The notes under the pieces: generated by a model | What the model was told of the DNA's origin: nothing | Database searches by the model: none | The model's input: only the letters and a program-made list of their open reading frames with translations | Source: Bacteroidota bacterium | Lineage (GTDB): Bacteria > Bacteroidota > Bacteroidia > Chitinophagales > Chitinophagaceae | Reading direction: 5' to 3' | Assembly: GCA_023423405.1 (NCBI GenBank) | Contig: JAFAFR010000043.1 | Coordinates: 496,001-560,000, forward strand | DNA: 64,000 nt | Part shown: positions 1 to 7,252 of the stretch, piece after piece | Layout of the letters: every line of letters starts with the position of its first letter | Numbering within the stretch: the stretch's first letter is position 1 | Made by a program: the position numbers and the translations under genes

Positions 1-100
1 AAGCGTGCCAGCCCCAGCCCGCAAGGGCCACCAGCACTCCAACCGCCAATACTGTCAACAGTTTCCTGTTTCGGGATACTACGCCTGCAACCATATTCAT
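1..100 (-). CDS. N-terminal fragment of a membrane or exported protein (runs off the window)
   Basis: An open frame begins with ATG at 100 and runs off the window after 33 codons. The visible part has a short basic stretch (VVSRNRK) followed by a hydrophobic segment rich in L, V, A and G, typical of an N-terminal membrane anchor or signal peptide. It lies 47 bp downstream of the barrel protein at 148-1449 on the same strand, so it is probably the third gene of the sigma-factor operon. The function cannot be read from this fragment. Confidence 0.6.
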   Translation of the reverse strand, partial: MNMVAGVVSRNRKLLTVLAVGVLVALAGWGWHA

Positions 101-147
101 CTTTCTATTCGTAAGGGAAAGAAAAAGGGTTGCGTAGCGCTGAAAAA

Positions 148-1449
148 TCAGAAGGGTAACTGGTAACGCAGGCCGGCGCTGATGCCGAGAGCGCCGAGCT
201 GCACTCTGCCTTCACCCACACCCGCTACCGGCACATTGAAGTAACCGTTCAACTGCAGAGAAAGAGCAGGCAATATTTTCTTTTCCAAACCGACGCCCAC
301 CTGCACGGCATTGGCAAAACGGAACTTACCTGTTTGATAGGTGTGGTCGTAATAATAGTCGTTGCCGTTTTTCGTGTAGCTGTAATCGTAAGTTTCTTTT
401 TTCATCTGCGAAGAGATCAAACCGGTCGTGCCATACACACTTATTTTTTTCCGCTGGATGAAATCGTACCGCGCCTGCACCAGCCATTCCAGCACCCGGC
501 AATCGGCTTCCACTGTATTCAGTTTTACGTCGGGCTGGTTCCAGTAAGATCCGTCTGGCGTATGGTAGTCGGAGCCGCGGGCTTCGTATTTTTTGGGATA
601 ATAAGCCAGGCCTGTCTGGATAAACCATCGCCTGGACAGTTTATAACCGAATCCCAGGCTGCCGCCAAAGGCAGTTTCGCCCGGCTTGTTCCCGGTCACG
701 AAAGATCTTTCAAGCCCGGTTGTACCGTTGAGGTACCATTTGCCTTTTTTGCGCAAATCGGGCTGGTCCTGTTTTTTTTGCAGAGAGGCACCGGTTGCAG
801 TCAACTGCGGTTGAAGTAGTGTTTTTGTTGCGGGCGGCTGCGGACCGGCCTGGGCCAGAGGAAAAGATACAAGCGTGAAGGCTTCCCATCCCTGCAGTTC
901 GCTGTGAGAGGGTGTATAGGACGTGGGAACTGCTTTCCAGCCATCCTTCCCTATGCTGCCATAGGTTGTTGGTGGGGCGGTATTAGTGGAAGCTGCGTTG
1001 CTGCCGGTTCCACTGTTGGTATTAGTAGAAGGGGCCGCTGCGTCAACGTGGGTGGGTTTGGCACCGGACCGTTCTCTGGGCAGTGCCGCGGGTTTTATAG
1101 TTTGGACGGACGGCAAAGAAAAAAGTCCGTCAGGAGCAGTGGCAGAATGAATTTCTTCCATTTTGTTGCCGTTTCCTTCCACCTGGTTGACGGAATGGGC
1201 ATTGGCCATCTGTTTGGCGGCAGTCGGCTTCCCTCCCTGCAGGTTCAGCAACAGCCATACAATTCCAAGGAGGCTCAGTCCCGAAAACCACCACCAGAAG
1301 CCTGCCATCCGGCGCTTTTTTTCTTTTTGGTCGAGCAATGCTTCCATAGCCGGCCAGGCTTCCGGCGGCATGGGCATCCCGGACTGTTCTGCGTGGGCCG
1401 CAGCGTCCCGGAACCATTGGTCGATATGACTAAATTGCTCTCTGTCCAT
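148..1449 (-). CDS. anti-sigma-like membrane protein with C-terminal outer-membrane-type beta-barrel domain
   Basis: 433 residues. Residues 1-47 are soluble and acidic/basic like a small anti-sigma segment. One transmembrane helix follows at about 50-70 (WWWFSGLSLLGIVWLLL). A linker of roughly 150 residues rich in A, T, S and P comes next. The C-terminal 200 residues have alternating aromatic strands and end in a terminal phenylalanine, as in PorT/OmpA-like barrels. The start overlaps the end of the ECF sigma gene by 20 bp, so the two are translationally coupled. My inference is that the N-terminus binds the sigma factor in the cytoplasm. Whether the C-terminal domain really inserts in the outer membrane is unproven. 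No enzymatic motif is visible. Confidence 0.7.
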   Translation of the reverse strand: MDREQFSHIDQWFRDAAAHAEQSGMPMPPEAWPAMEALLDQKEKKRRMAGFWWWFSGLSLLGIVWLLLNLQGGKPTAAKQMANAHSVNQVEGNGNKMEEIHSATAPDGLFSLPSVQTIKPAALPRERSGAKPTHVDAAAPSTNTNSGTGSNAASTNTAPPTTYGSIGKDGWKAVPTSYTPSHSELQGWEAFTLVSFPLAQAGPQPPATKTLLQPQLTATGASLQKKQDQPDLRKKGKWYLNGTTGLERSFVTGNKPGETAFGGSLGFGYKLSRRWFIQTGLAYYPKKYEARGSDYHTPDGSYWNQPDVKLNTVEADCRVLEWLVQARYDFIQRKKISVYGTTGLISSQMKKETYDYSYTKNGNDYYYDHTYQTGKFRFANAVQVGVGLEKKILPALSLQLNGYFNVPVAGVGEGRVQLGALGISAGLRYQLPF

Positions 1450-2032
1450 GGTTTAGTATTTGGGGTTGCGCCTGCAGGATCATTCGCTGGAGATTGCTCC
1501 GCGCCCGCGCCAGGTTGCTTTTGGAAGCACCTACCGATATCTTCAGGATCCTGGAAATTTCTTCGTGGGAACAACCGTCGATCACAAACAGGTTAAACAC
1601 CAGCCTGTATGCCGGCGACAATTTCCCGATCAGTTGCAACAATTCCTGGTGCGAGAGGCGATCCAGTCCCTGCGCGGGAACAGACAACCATTCGCGGCTA
1701 TCGGCATCCTCGCCCATCCAGAAGGTCTTGATCCGGCGCTTGCGTAAATGGTCAATGGAAGTATTGATAAAGATCCTCCTGATCCAGGCCTTGAGCGCAT
1801 TTTCCAGGGAGGGTTGCCGCGGCTCAAAATGGCCCAGTTCCTGGAAGATCTTCAAAAAGGAGTCGTTGACCACTTCCATCGTATCGGCATCATTGGATAC
1901 GTAGCGATGGCACACGGCATGGCCATAGCCAAAAAAACGGGCATACAATGCCGACTGGCTTTCACGCTCGCGGCGGATACATCCGTCTATGAGCATTTGC
2001 AGACTGGGTAGCTGGTTGTCTCCGGAAACCAT
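1430..2032 (-). CDS. RNA polymerase ECF-type sigma-70 factor
   Basis: About 200 residues from the chosen start MVSGDNQ; the frame is open to 2113, but that extension has no family character and would fill the divergent promoter region. Region 2 is seen as YVSNDADTMEVVNDSFLKIF followed by AWIRRIFINTSIDHLRKR. Region 4 is seen near the C-terminus as LSPAYRLVFNLFVIDG and HEEISRILKISVGASKSNLA, a helix-turn-helix. This is the usual Bacteroidota ECF layout. It is the first gene of a minus-strand unit with the membrane-anchored barrel protein, its likely partner. It diverges from dnaG across about 110 bp. The regulated genes cannot be told from the window. Confidence 0.88.
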   Translation of the reverse strand: MVSGDNQLPSLQMLIDGCIRRERESQSALYARFFGYGHAVCHRYVSNDADTMEVVNDSFLKIFQELGHFEPRQPSLENALKAWIRRIFINTSIDHLRKRRIKTFWMGEDADSREWLSVPAQGLDRLSHQELLQLIGKLSPAYRLVFNLFVIDGCSHEEISRILKISVGASKSNLARARSNLQRMILQAQPQILNHGQRAI

Positions 2033-2140
2033 TGGGTATGGCCTTAATACGGAAATGCGGCAATTGCGGTTGCGCCGGCCTAATAAATTACCAAATTTTC
2101 CCCGGATTTTCAATTATCGTAAATTGCCTGTCCGCCGGAT

Positions 2141-4108
2141 TTGATTACCCAGGGAACCATACAACAGATTATGAACCGCATCGACATCATCGATGTGGTG
2201 GGCAGTTTTGTGAAGCTCAAAAAAAGGGGCACCAACTACCTGGGTCTCTGTCCTTTTCACAACGAAAAAACGCCCAGTTTCACCGTCTCTCCCAATAAGG
2301 AGATCTACAAATGTTTTGGCTGCGGGAAAAGCGGCAATACCATTAGCTTCCTGATGGACCACGAAAAGCTGGGGTATGTGGAAGCCCTGCGCTGGCTGGC
2401 CAACCGCTATAATATTGAGGTAGAGGAAACGGCGGTAAGCGCGGAAGTGCGCGAGCAGCAACAGGCCGCCGAGAGCCTGCAGATCCTCAACCAGTTCGCC
2501 CAGCAATATTTTTCGCGGGTGCTGCTGGAAGACGAAGAGGGCCAGGCCATTGCCCTCACCTACCTGGCTGAAAGGGGATTTTCCCGCCCCATCCTGGAAA
2601 AATTCCAGATCGGGTATTGCAAGGAAGACCGGCATGCTTTTGTACAGGAGGCCCTGCAGCAGCAATACAATCGCGAGCTGCTTATTAAATCGGGGCTTGC
2701 GGCCCTTCGAAACGAAGAACTGGTGGACAATTACCGGGGCAGGATCATCTTCCCCGTGCACGGCACCACCGGGAAGGTGATCGGTTTCGGCGCCCGGATC
2801 ATCAAAAAAAACGACCGCGCACCCAAATACATCAATACGCCGGAAAACGAGGTCTATGTCAAAAGCCGCATTCTTTACGGCATGTACTTTGCGCGCCAGA
2901 CCATCGATAAACAGGACGAATGCCTGCTGGTGGAGGGCTATACCGATGTGGTCAGCCTGCACCAGGCCGGCATTGAAAACGTGGTGGCCAGCGGCGGCAC
3001 CTCCCTTACCACCGAGCAGATCCGGCTTGTCCGCAAATACACCAACAACCTCACCATTATTTACGACGGGGATGCGGCGGGTGTGAAAGCGGCGCTCCGC
3101 GGGCTCGACATGGCCCTGGAGGAAGGCCTGAACGTGAAGCTGGTGCTGATCCCCGATAAGGAAGACCCCGACAGTTATGTCAACAAAGTGGGGGCTGCCG
3201 CCTTCCGCGATTTTGTGGCGGCGGAGAAAAAGGACTTTATCCTTTTCCAGTTGGAAGTAGCCCTGAAAGACGCCAGCAACGACAGCGTCCGGAAAGCGGC
3301 GGTGGTGAACCAGATCGCCGAAACATTGTCGCGGATCAGCAAGGCGGAGGATTTCACCCGGCAGCAGGATTACATACGCCAGTGTGCCGAAATGCTGAAG
3401 ATCGAAGAATCGGGACTGAACAACCTGGTCAATAAATTCATCCGCGAAAAGGTCGCCAAACAGGAAGCCAAGTGGCAGCCGGAGGCAGAAGGCCTTCCCC
3501 CCGGTCAACCGGCGCCGGAGGAAATGCCGCAAACCGACGAAGGGCTTCAACTCCTGATCCGTGACGAGCTGCAGGAAAAAGCAGTGGTCCGCGCCCTGAT
3601 CGAATTCGGGTTAAAAGAATGGGAAGAAGGCCAAACCGTGGCCGCCTACCTGTTTTCAGAAATGGAGGAAGAAATGCTGGACAACCGCGAGCTTCAGCGC
3701 GTATACGAAACCTACCGGCAATGGTATGAAGCCGGGCTGGAGCCTGTGGCGCGGAATTTCTTTTATCACGAAGACCAGACGCTGTCCGCTACCGTGGTGG
3801 CCCTGCTGGAATTCCCTTATGAAATCAGCGAAAACTGGAAGGAAAAGTTCCAGATGGGTGTGAGCACGCGGGAAGACAATTACCGCGACGAAGTACGGTT
3901 TACGCTTGGCTACCTGAAACTGCGCAAGATCAAAAAGCTGATAGCAGAGAACCAGGCCGATCTGGCAAAGCTGTTCGAAAAGAACCAGGGGAGCATAACG
4001 CAGCCGTCTTCAGAAGACGAACTCATGACCCTGCTGCAAACGCACCAGGCGCTTAAGAAAATGGAACAGGAAATCGTGCAGCAACACGGCACGGTGATCG
4101 TGCGCTGA
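2141..4108 (+). CDS. dnaG: DNA primase
   Basis: 655 residues, the normal length. It makes RNA primers for replication at the DnaB helicase. An N-terminal CHC2 zinc-binding domain (CPFHNEKTPSFTVSP then CFGCGKSGN, about residues 38-65) is followed by the RNA polymerase core with TOPRIM motifs EGYTDV at about 265 and IYDGDAAG at about 307. A charged helical C-terminal region would be the helicase-interaction domain. The start is a TTG codon at 2141 (reads ITQGTIQQIMNRIDIIDVVG); this matches the conserved family N-terminus better than the in-frame ATG ten codons later. It stands alone on the plus strand and ends 7 bp from the convergent YdeI-like gene. Confidence 0.96.
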   Translation: MITQGTIQQIMNRIDIIDVVGSFVKLKKRGTNYLGLCPFHNEKTPSFTVSPNKEIYKCFGCGKSGNTISFLMDHEKLGYVEALRWLANRYNIEVEETAVSAEVREQQQAAESLQILNQFAQQYFSRVLLEDEEGQAIALTYLAERGFSRPILEKFQIGYCKEDRHAFVQEALQQQYNRELLIKSGLAALRNEELVDNYRGRIIFPVHGTTGKVIGFGARIIKKNDRAPKYINTPENEVYVKSRILYGMYFARQTIDKQDECLLVEGYTDVVSLHQAGIENVVASGGTSLTTEQIRLVRKYTNNLTIIYDGDAAGVKAALRGLDMALEEGLNVKLVLIPDKEDPDSYVNKVGAAAFRDFVAAEKKDFILFQLEVALKDASNDSVRKAAVVNQIAETLSRISKAEDFTRQQDYIRQCAEMLKIEESGLNNLVNKFIREKVAKQEAKWQPEAEGLPPGQPAPEEMPQTDEGLQLLIRDELQEKAVVRALIEFGLKEWEEGQTVAAYLFSEMEEEMLDNRELQRVYETYRQWYEAGLEPVARNFFYHEDQTLSATVVALLEFPYEISENWKEKFQMGVSTREDNYRDEVRFTLGYLKLRKIKKLIAENQADLAKLFEKNQGSITQPSSEDELMTLLQTHQALKKMEQEIVQQHGTVIVR

Positions 4109-4115
4109 GGCCGGT

Positions 4116-4787
4116 CTATTTTTCCGAAGGATTTTTTTTACCCGCCAGCAATTTCTCAATGGTTGCGGCCACGCGGTTGCTGCGGGTCTCTTCTCTTTTG
4201 GCGGAAGTGATCCAGCCCACGTATTCCTTCTTATTGGTGAAGGAAAGTTTTTCGAAAAACTCCTGTGCTTTTTTATTCTTTTTCAGGACCAGCAACTTTT
4301 GCAGGTCTTCAGGAGCCGTGACGGTACGTGCTTTGAAATCGACCCCTTCCATGGGTGCAGGCAGGCCGCCGTTGGCGGAAGCGCGGCGCATGTTCTGGAT
4401 CCTCTCGGAACGTTTGAAGCGCAGCGCACTCCACACCGAGTCGAGCGCCACCTGGCGCACGCCTTCGTACCCGGCGCTAACCACTTTCTCCCAACTGCAG
4501 TCGCGGTTGAGGTTGCTGACGATCTTGGAAGAAGATTTGGGATAGGCGATCCAGAGTTTGGAATCTTCGTGCAAGGCCGGCAGCACATCATCCAGGATGC
4601 CATTGAGCTGCGATTCATTGATCGCAAATACCAGGGCGAAATCTATTCTGCGGCTTTTCAGCAGGGGCGTGACATTTTTAGAAAAGGTCATCTTGCTGAA
4701 TTGTTTTTCAATGGAGGAAGGAAGACCCTGGATCAACAGGTTTCTTTCTTCATTGTACTGAAGCTTTTCGAATAGCGTTTCTGACAT
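4116..4787 (-). CDS. YdeI/OmpD-associated family protein
   Basis: 223 residues, soluble, no signal peptide. The C-terminal 60 residues carry the characteristic pattern of the YdeI/OmpD-associated (bacteriocin-protection-like) domain: FFEKLSFTNKKEYVGWI, then SAKREETRSNRV and a terminal basic stretch. The N-terminal half resembles the DUF3052-like segment often found in this group (LWIAYPKSSSK). The biochemical role of the family is not established. It is convergent with dnaG and separated by about 65 bp from the M48 protease gene downstream on the same strand. Confidence 0.75.
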   Translation of the reverse strand: MSETLFEKLQYNEERNLLIQGLPSSIEKQFSKMTFSKNVTPLLKSRRIDFALVFAINESQLNGILDDVLPALHEDSKLWIAYPKSSSKIVSNLNRDCSWEKVVSAGYEGVRQVALDSVWSALRFKRSERIQNMRRASANGGLPAPMEGVDFKARTVTAPEDLQKLLVLKKNKKAQEFFEKLSFTNKKEYVGWITSAKREETRSNRVAATIEKLLAGKKNPSEK

Positions 4788-4854
4788 ACCAGGTATAATT
4801 TAACTGATGAAGATGAATTATAGCGGGATGCAAATTTACAAAAACCCTGAAAAC

Positions 4855-5667
4855 TTACTTGGTTACGGGCTTGTAATATTTCAATGCTTCCGGCATTAGT
4901 TCCTTCAGTTTCTGGATACGGGTAGCTTCGGCAGGGTGCGTGCTGGCAAATTCCGGGGGTTTGTTCCCGCCGCTGGCAGCCGCCATTCTCTCCCAGAGGG
5001 GAACGGCTTCCTGGGGATTGTACCCGGCCATGGCGCAGAAATACAACCCATATTTATCGGCTTCCAGTTCATTGCTTCGCGAAAAAGGCAGCATGGCGCC
5101 GTACTGGCTGCCTATGCCGTAAGCGTTCATGAAAATGCTTTGGGTGGCAGCCGGCTTGTTAGCGAGCGCCACGGAAAGGGCTACCCCGCCCAGTTGCTGT
5201 ACCATGCCCTGGCTCATTCTTTCGTTGCCGTGTTTGGCAAGGGCGTGGGCCACTTCGTGCCCCATTACCACTGCGAGGGCGGCTTCGTTCTGGGTGATGG
5301 GCAGCAGCCCGGTGTATACCACAATTTTTCCGCCAGGCATGCACCAGGCATTCACTTCCTTGGAATCGACCAGGTTGTATTCCCATTTATAACCGGCCAG
5401 TTCCGCGCTCAGGCCTTTTTCAGAATAATATTGGGTGATGGCGTTCGATATCCGCTGGCCCACGCGGCGTACCATTTCGGCATCCTTGCTGGCGCCGGTG
5501 GATACCACTTTGTTCTCGGTCAGGAATTGCTGATATTCCTGGGTGGCCATGCCCTGGATTTCGGATTCGGAAAAAAGCGTCAACTGGTTGCGGCCGGTGA
5601 TGGGATTCTTGCTGCAGGAGAAAAGTGTAACGGCCAGGCACAAACTTACTATCGTGGTTTTCATCAT
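4855..5667 (-). CDS. M48-family zinc metallopeptidase lipoprotein
   Basis: About 270 residues. The start at 5667 (MMKTTIVSLCLAVTLFSC) gives a compact lipoprotein signal with the lipobox cysteine; a start six codons upstream at 5685 is also open. The SCSKNPITGRNQL sequence after the lipobox is typical of Bacteroidota LoiP/BepA-like proteases. The HEVAHALAKHG zinc motif is near residue 140, and the third ligand region NELEADKYGLYFCAMAGYNP lies about 60 residues later. It most likely degrades or helps assemble misfolded envelope proteins from the periplasmic side. The gene lies downstream of plsY with a 34-bp gap and may be co-transcribed with it. Confidence 0.9.
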   Translation of the reverse strand: MMKTTIVSLCLAVTLFSCSKNPITGRNQLTLFSESEIQGMATQEYQQFLTENKVVSTGASKDAEMVRRVGQRISNAITQYYSEKGLSAELAGYKWEYNLVDSKEVNAWCMPGGKIVVYTGLLPITQNEAALAVVMGHEVAHALAKHGNERMSQGMVQQLGGVALSVALANKPAATQSIFMNAYGIGSQYGAMLPFSRSNELEADKYGLYFCAMAGYNPQEAVPLWERMAAASGGNKPPEFASTHPAEATRIQKLKELMPEALKYYKPVTK

Positions 5668-5701
5668 GGTTTTTGGTGAAGACATTCAATTAATATACCA
5701 C

Positions 5702-6340
5702 CTATTTCCGGCGGCGGTCGCGGTATTTCAGGATAGGCACTTTCCCTTCGCTGCCCCTAAAGAGGCGGCCGATGTTTTTCTGGTGCGTCAGGATCACCAG
5801 CAGGGCCACCACAATGGCAAATACCCGGTAAGCGTGGTTATCGACGTTGAAGATAACAAGGATAAATACCGGGAAAGCAATACTTGCCAGTATGGAGCTC
5901 AGGGACACGAAACGGGTCAGGTAAAGCACCAGGAGAAAAACACCGGAGCAGCATAGCGCCGTCCAGGGCGAAATGCCGATCACCAGTCCGAAGAGGGTAG
6001 CCACACCTTTTCCACCTTTGAAGTCGGCCCAGAGGGGAAAGATATGACCCACTACGGCAGCCATTCCCAGCCCGATCTGGAAATTGGTGAGGGCAATATC
6101 ATTTTCGTGGTAATAAGGCAAAAGCAGGGCCAGCTTTACGGCAGCCAGGCCTTTCAGCACATCAATGATCATTACCAGGGTTCCCCATCTGGAACCCAGT
6201 ACCCGGAAAGTATTGGTAGCACCGGCATTACCGCTGCCATAATCCCGAATATCAATTCCGAAATAATACCTGCTCACCCAAACTGCGGTGGGTATAGAGC
6301 CGATACAGTATGCGAGCAATATCAGCAGAGCCTCTTTCAT
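5702..6340 (-). CDS. plsY: acyl-phosphate:glycerol-3-phosphate acyltransferase PlsY
   Basis: 212 residues, an integral membrane protein with about five hydrophobic helices. Family motifs are present: SIPTAVWVSR near residue 17, then DYGSGNAGATNTFRVLG (glycerol-phosphate binding) and GHIFPLWADFKGGKGVATLFG (acyl-phosphate site). It catalyses the first acylation of phospholipid synthesis using acyl phosphate from PlsX. The C-terminus is short and basic (YRDRRRK). It follows prmA on the same strand after about 36 bp and precedes the M48 lipoprotein gene. Confidence 0.96.
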   Translation of the reverse strand: MKEALLILLAYCIGSIPTAVWVSRYYFGIDIRDYGSGNAGATNTFRVLGSRWGTLVMIIDVLKGLAAVKLALLLPYYHENDIALTNFQIGLGMAAVVGHIFPLWADFKGGKGVATLFGLVIGISPWTALCCSGVFLLVLYLTRFVSLSSILASIAFPVFILVIFNVDNHAYRVFAIVVALLVILTHQKNIGRLFRGSEGKVPILKYRDRRRK

Positions 6341-6376
6341 ACTGGGGGGTCTGGTTGGATTTCAAAAATAGGAAAA

Positions 6377-7192
6377 TCAGGCTTTCATCGTCCAGCAAAT
6401 CCAGCTTTCTTTTTCCTTTCTGTTGGTTAACGTCAGCCCGTTCGCTGCTATTGCCCTTTCGAGCTCAGGGCCATCGCCCGTCAATAAACCGCTGATAATG
6501 ATATGACCTCCGGGAAGCAACCGGTTTTTCATCTCCGGCAGATTGGCCAGGATCACATTTTTGTTAATGTTTGCAAGGACCAGGTCAAATCTTTCGGAGA
6601 AGCTGAGGTTTTCTGCTTTCTGCAATCTTATGCGGCTGCAATGGTTTTGTATAAAGTTTTCCGCTGCGTTCTCCATGCTCCAGTCGTCGTTGTCGATGGC
6701 CAGCACGGTGGCGGCGCCCAGTTGTTCGGCCAGGATGGCAAGCACCCCGGTGCCGGTGCCGAAATCAAGGACCGATCTGTCTTTAAAATCCAGGTCCCGC
6801 ATCGATTCCAGCATTTGAAAGGTGGTGGCGTGATGCCCGGTACCAAAGCTCATTTTTGGGGTTACAATGATGTCGTGCGGAACACCTTCTACCGGCGCAT
6901 GAAAACCCGCCCGTATGCAACAAAAGCCGGGAACCACTACCGGCTCAAAGCTCGATTCCCAGCTCGCGTTCCAGTTCTGCTGCGCTACCAGTTCCTGCGC
7001 ATAGGGAATTGCGTAAGGCGCCAGCAGGGCGACCAGGGTTTCTTTTTCAAACTGCGCTTCCGGGATATAAGCCTGCAGCCGGTCCCTTTCTTCGGTGAAG
7101 CCTTCGTATCCTGCATCGGCCAGCAGGGCCAGCAGGATGTCGCGGGTTTCGCCCGCCGGAACGGGAATGGTTATTTGCTGGTAATTGTTCAT
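6377..7192 (-). CDS. prmA: ribosomal protein L11 methyltransferase
   Basis: 271 residues. An N-terminal substrate-recognition region is followed by a class I SAM methyltransferase fold: TPKMSFGTGHHATT at about 111-124, motif I VLDFGTGTGVLAI at about 141-153, DNDDWS (acidic loop after strand 2) and LVLANINKNVILANLP, the NPxY-like catalytic strand in which PrmA proteins have N-I-N. It trimethylates L11 (RplK). It lies downstream of pnp, but a strong intrinsic terminator (7203-7231) sits between them, so much of its transcription probably starts in the short gap or by read-through. Confidence 0.95.
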   Translation of the reverse strand: MNNYQQITIPVPAGETRDILLALLADAGYEGFTEERDRLQAYIPEAQFEKETLVALLAPYAIPYAQELVAQQNWNASWESSFEPVVVPGFCCIRAGFHAPVEGVPHDIIVTPKMSFGTGHHATTFQMLESMRDLDFKDRSVLDFGTGTGVLAILAEQLGAATVLAIDNDDWSMENAAENFIQNHCSRIRLQKAENLSFSERFDLVLANINKNVILANLPEMKNRLLPGGHIIISGLLTGDGPELERAIAANGLTLTNRKEKESWICWTMKA

Positions 7193-7202
7193 GGCATTGT
7201 AT

Positions 7203-7231
7203 AAAAAACCCCGATCTGGGACCGGGGTTTT
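7203..7231 (-). terminator. intrinsic terminator downstream of pnp
   Basis: Perfect 9-bp inverted repeat AAAACCCCG (7205-7213) and CGGGGTTTT (7223-7231) with a 9-base loop. Read on the minus strand the G+C-rich stem is followed by a T tract, the form of a Rho-independent terminator, 22 bp after the pnp stop codon. Confidence 0.88.
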
Positions 7232-7252
7232 GGATATCAGTTATTAGGAAGA

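Noticed and set aside
2114..3550. A 478-codon frame antisense to dnaG
   Set aside because: It overlaps the DNA primase entirely and shows no family motif.
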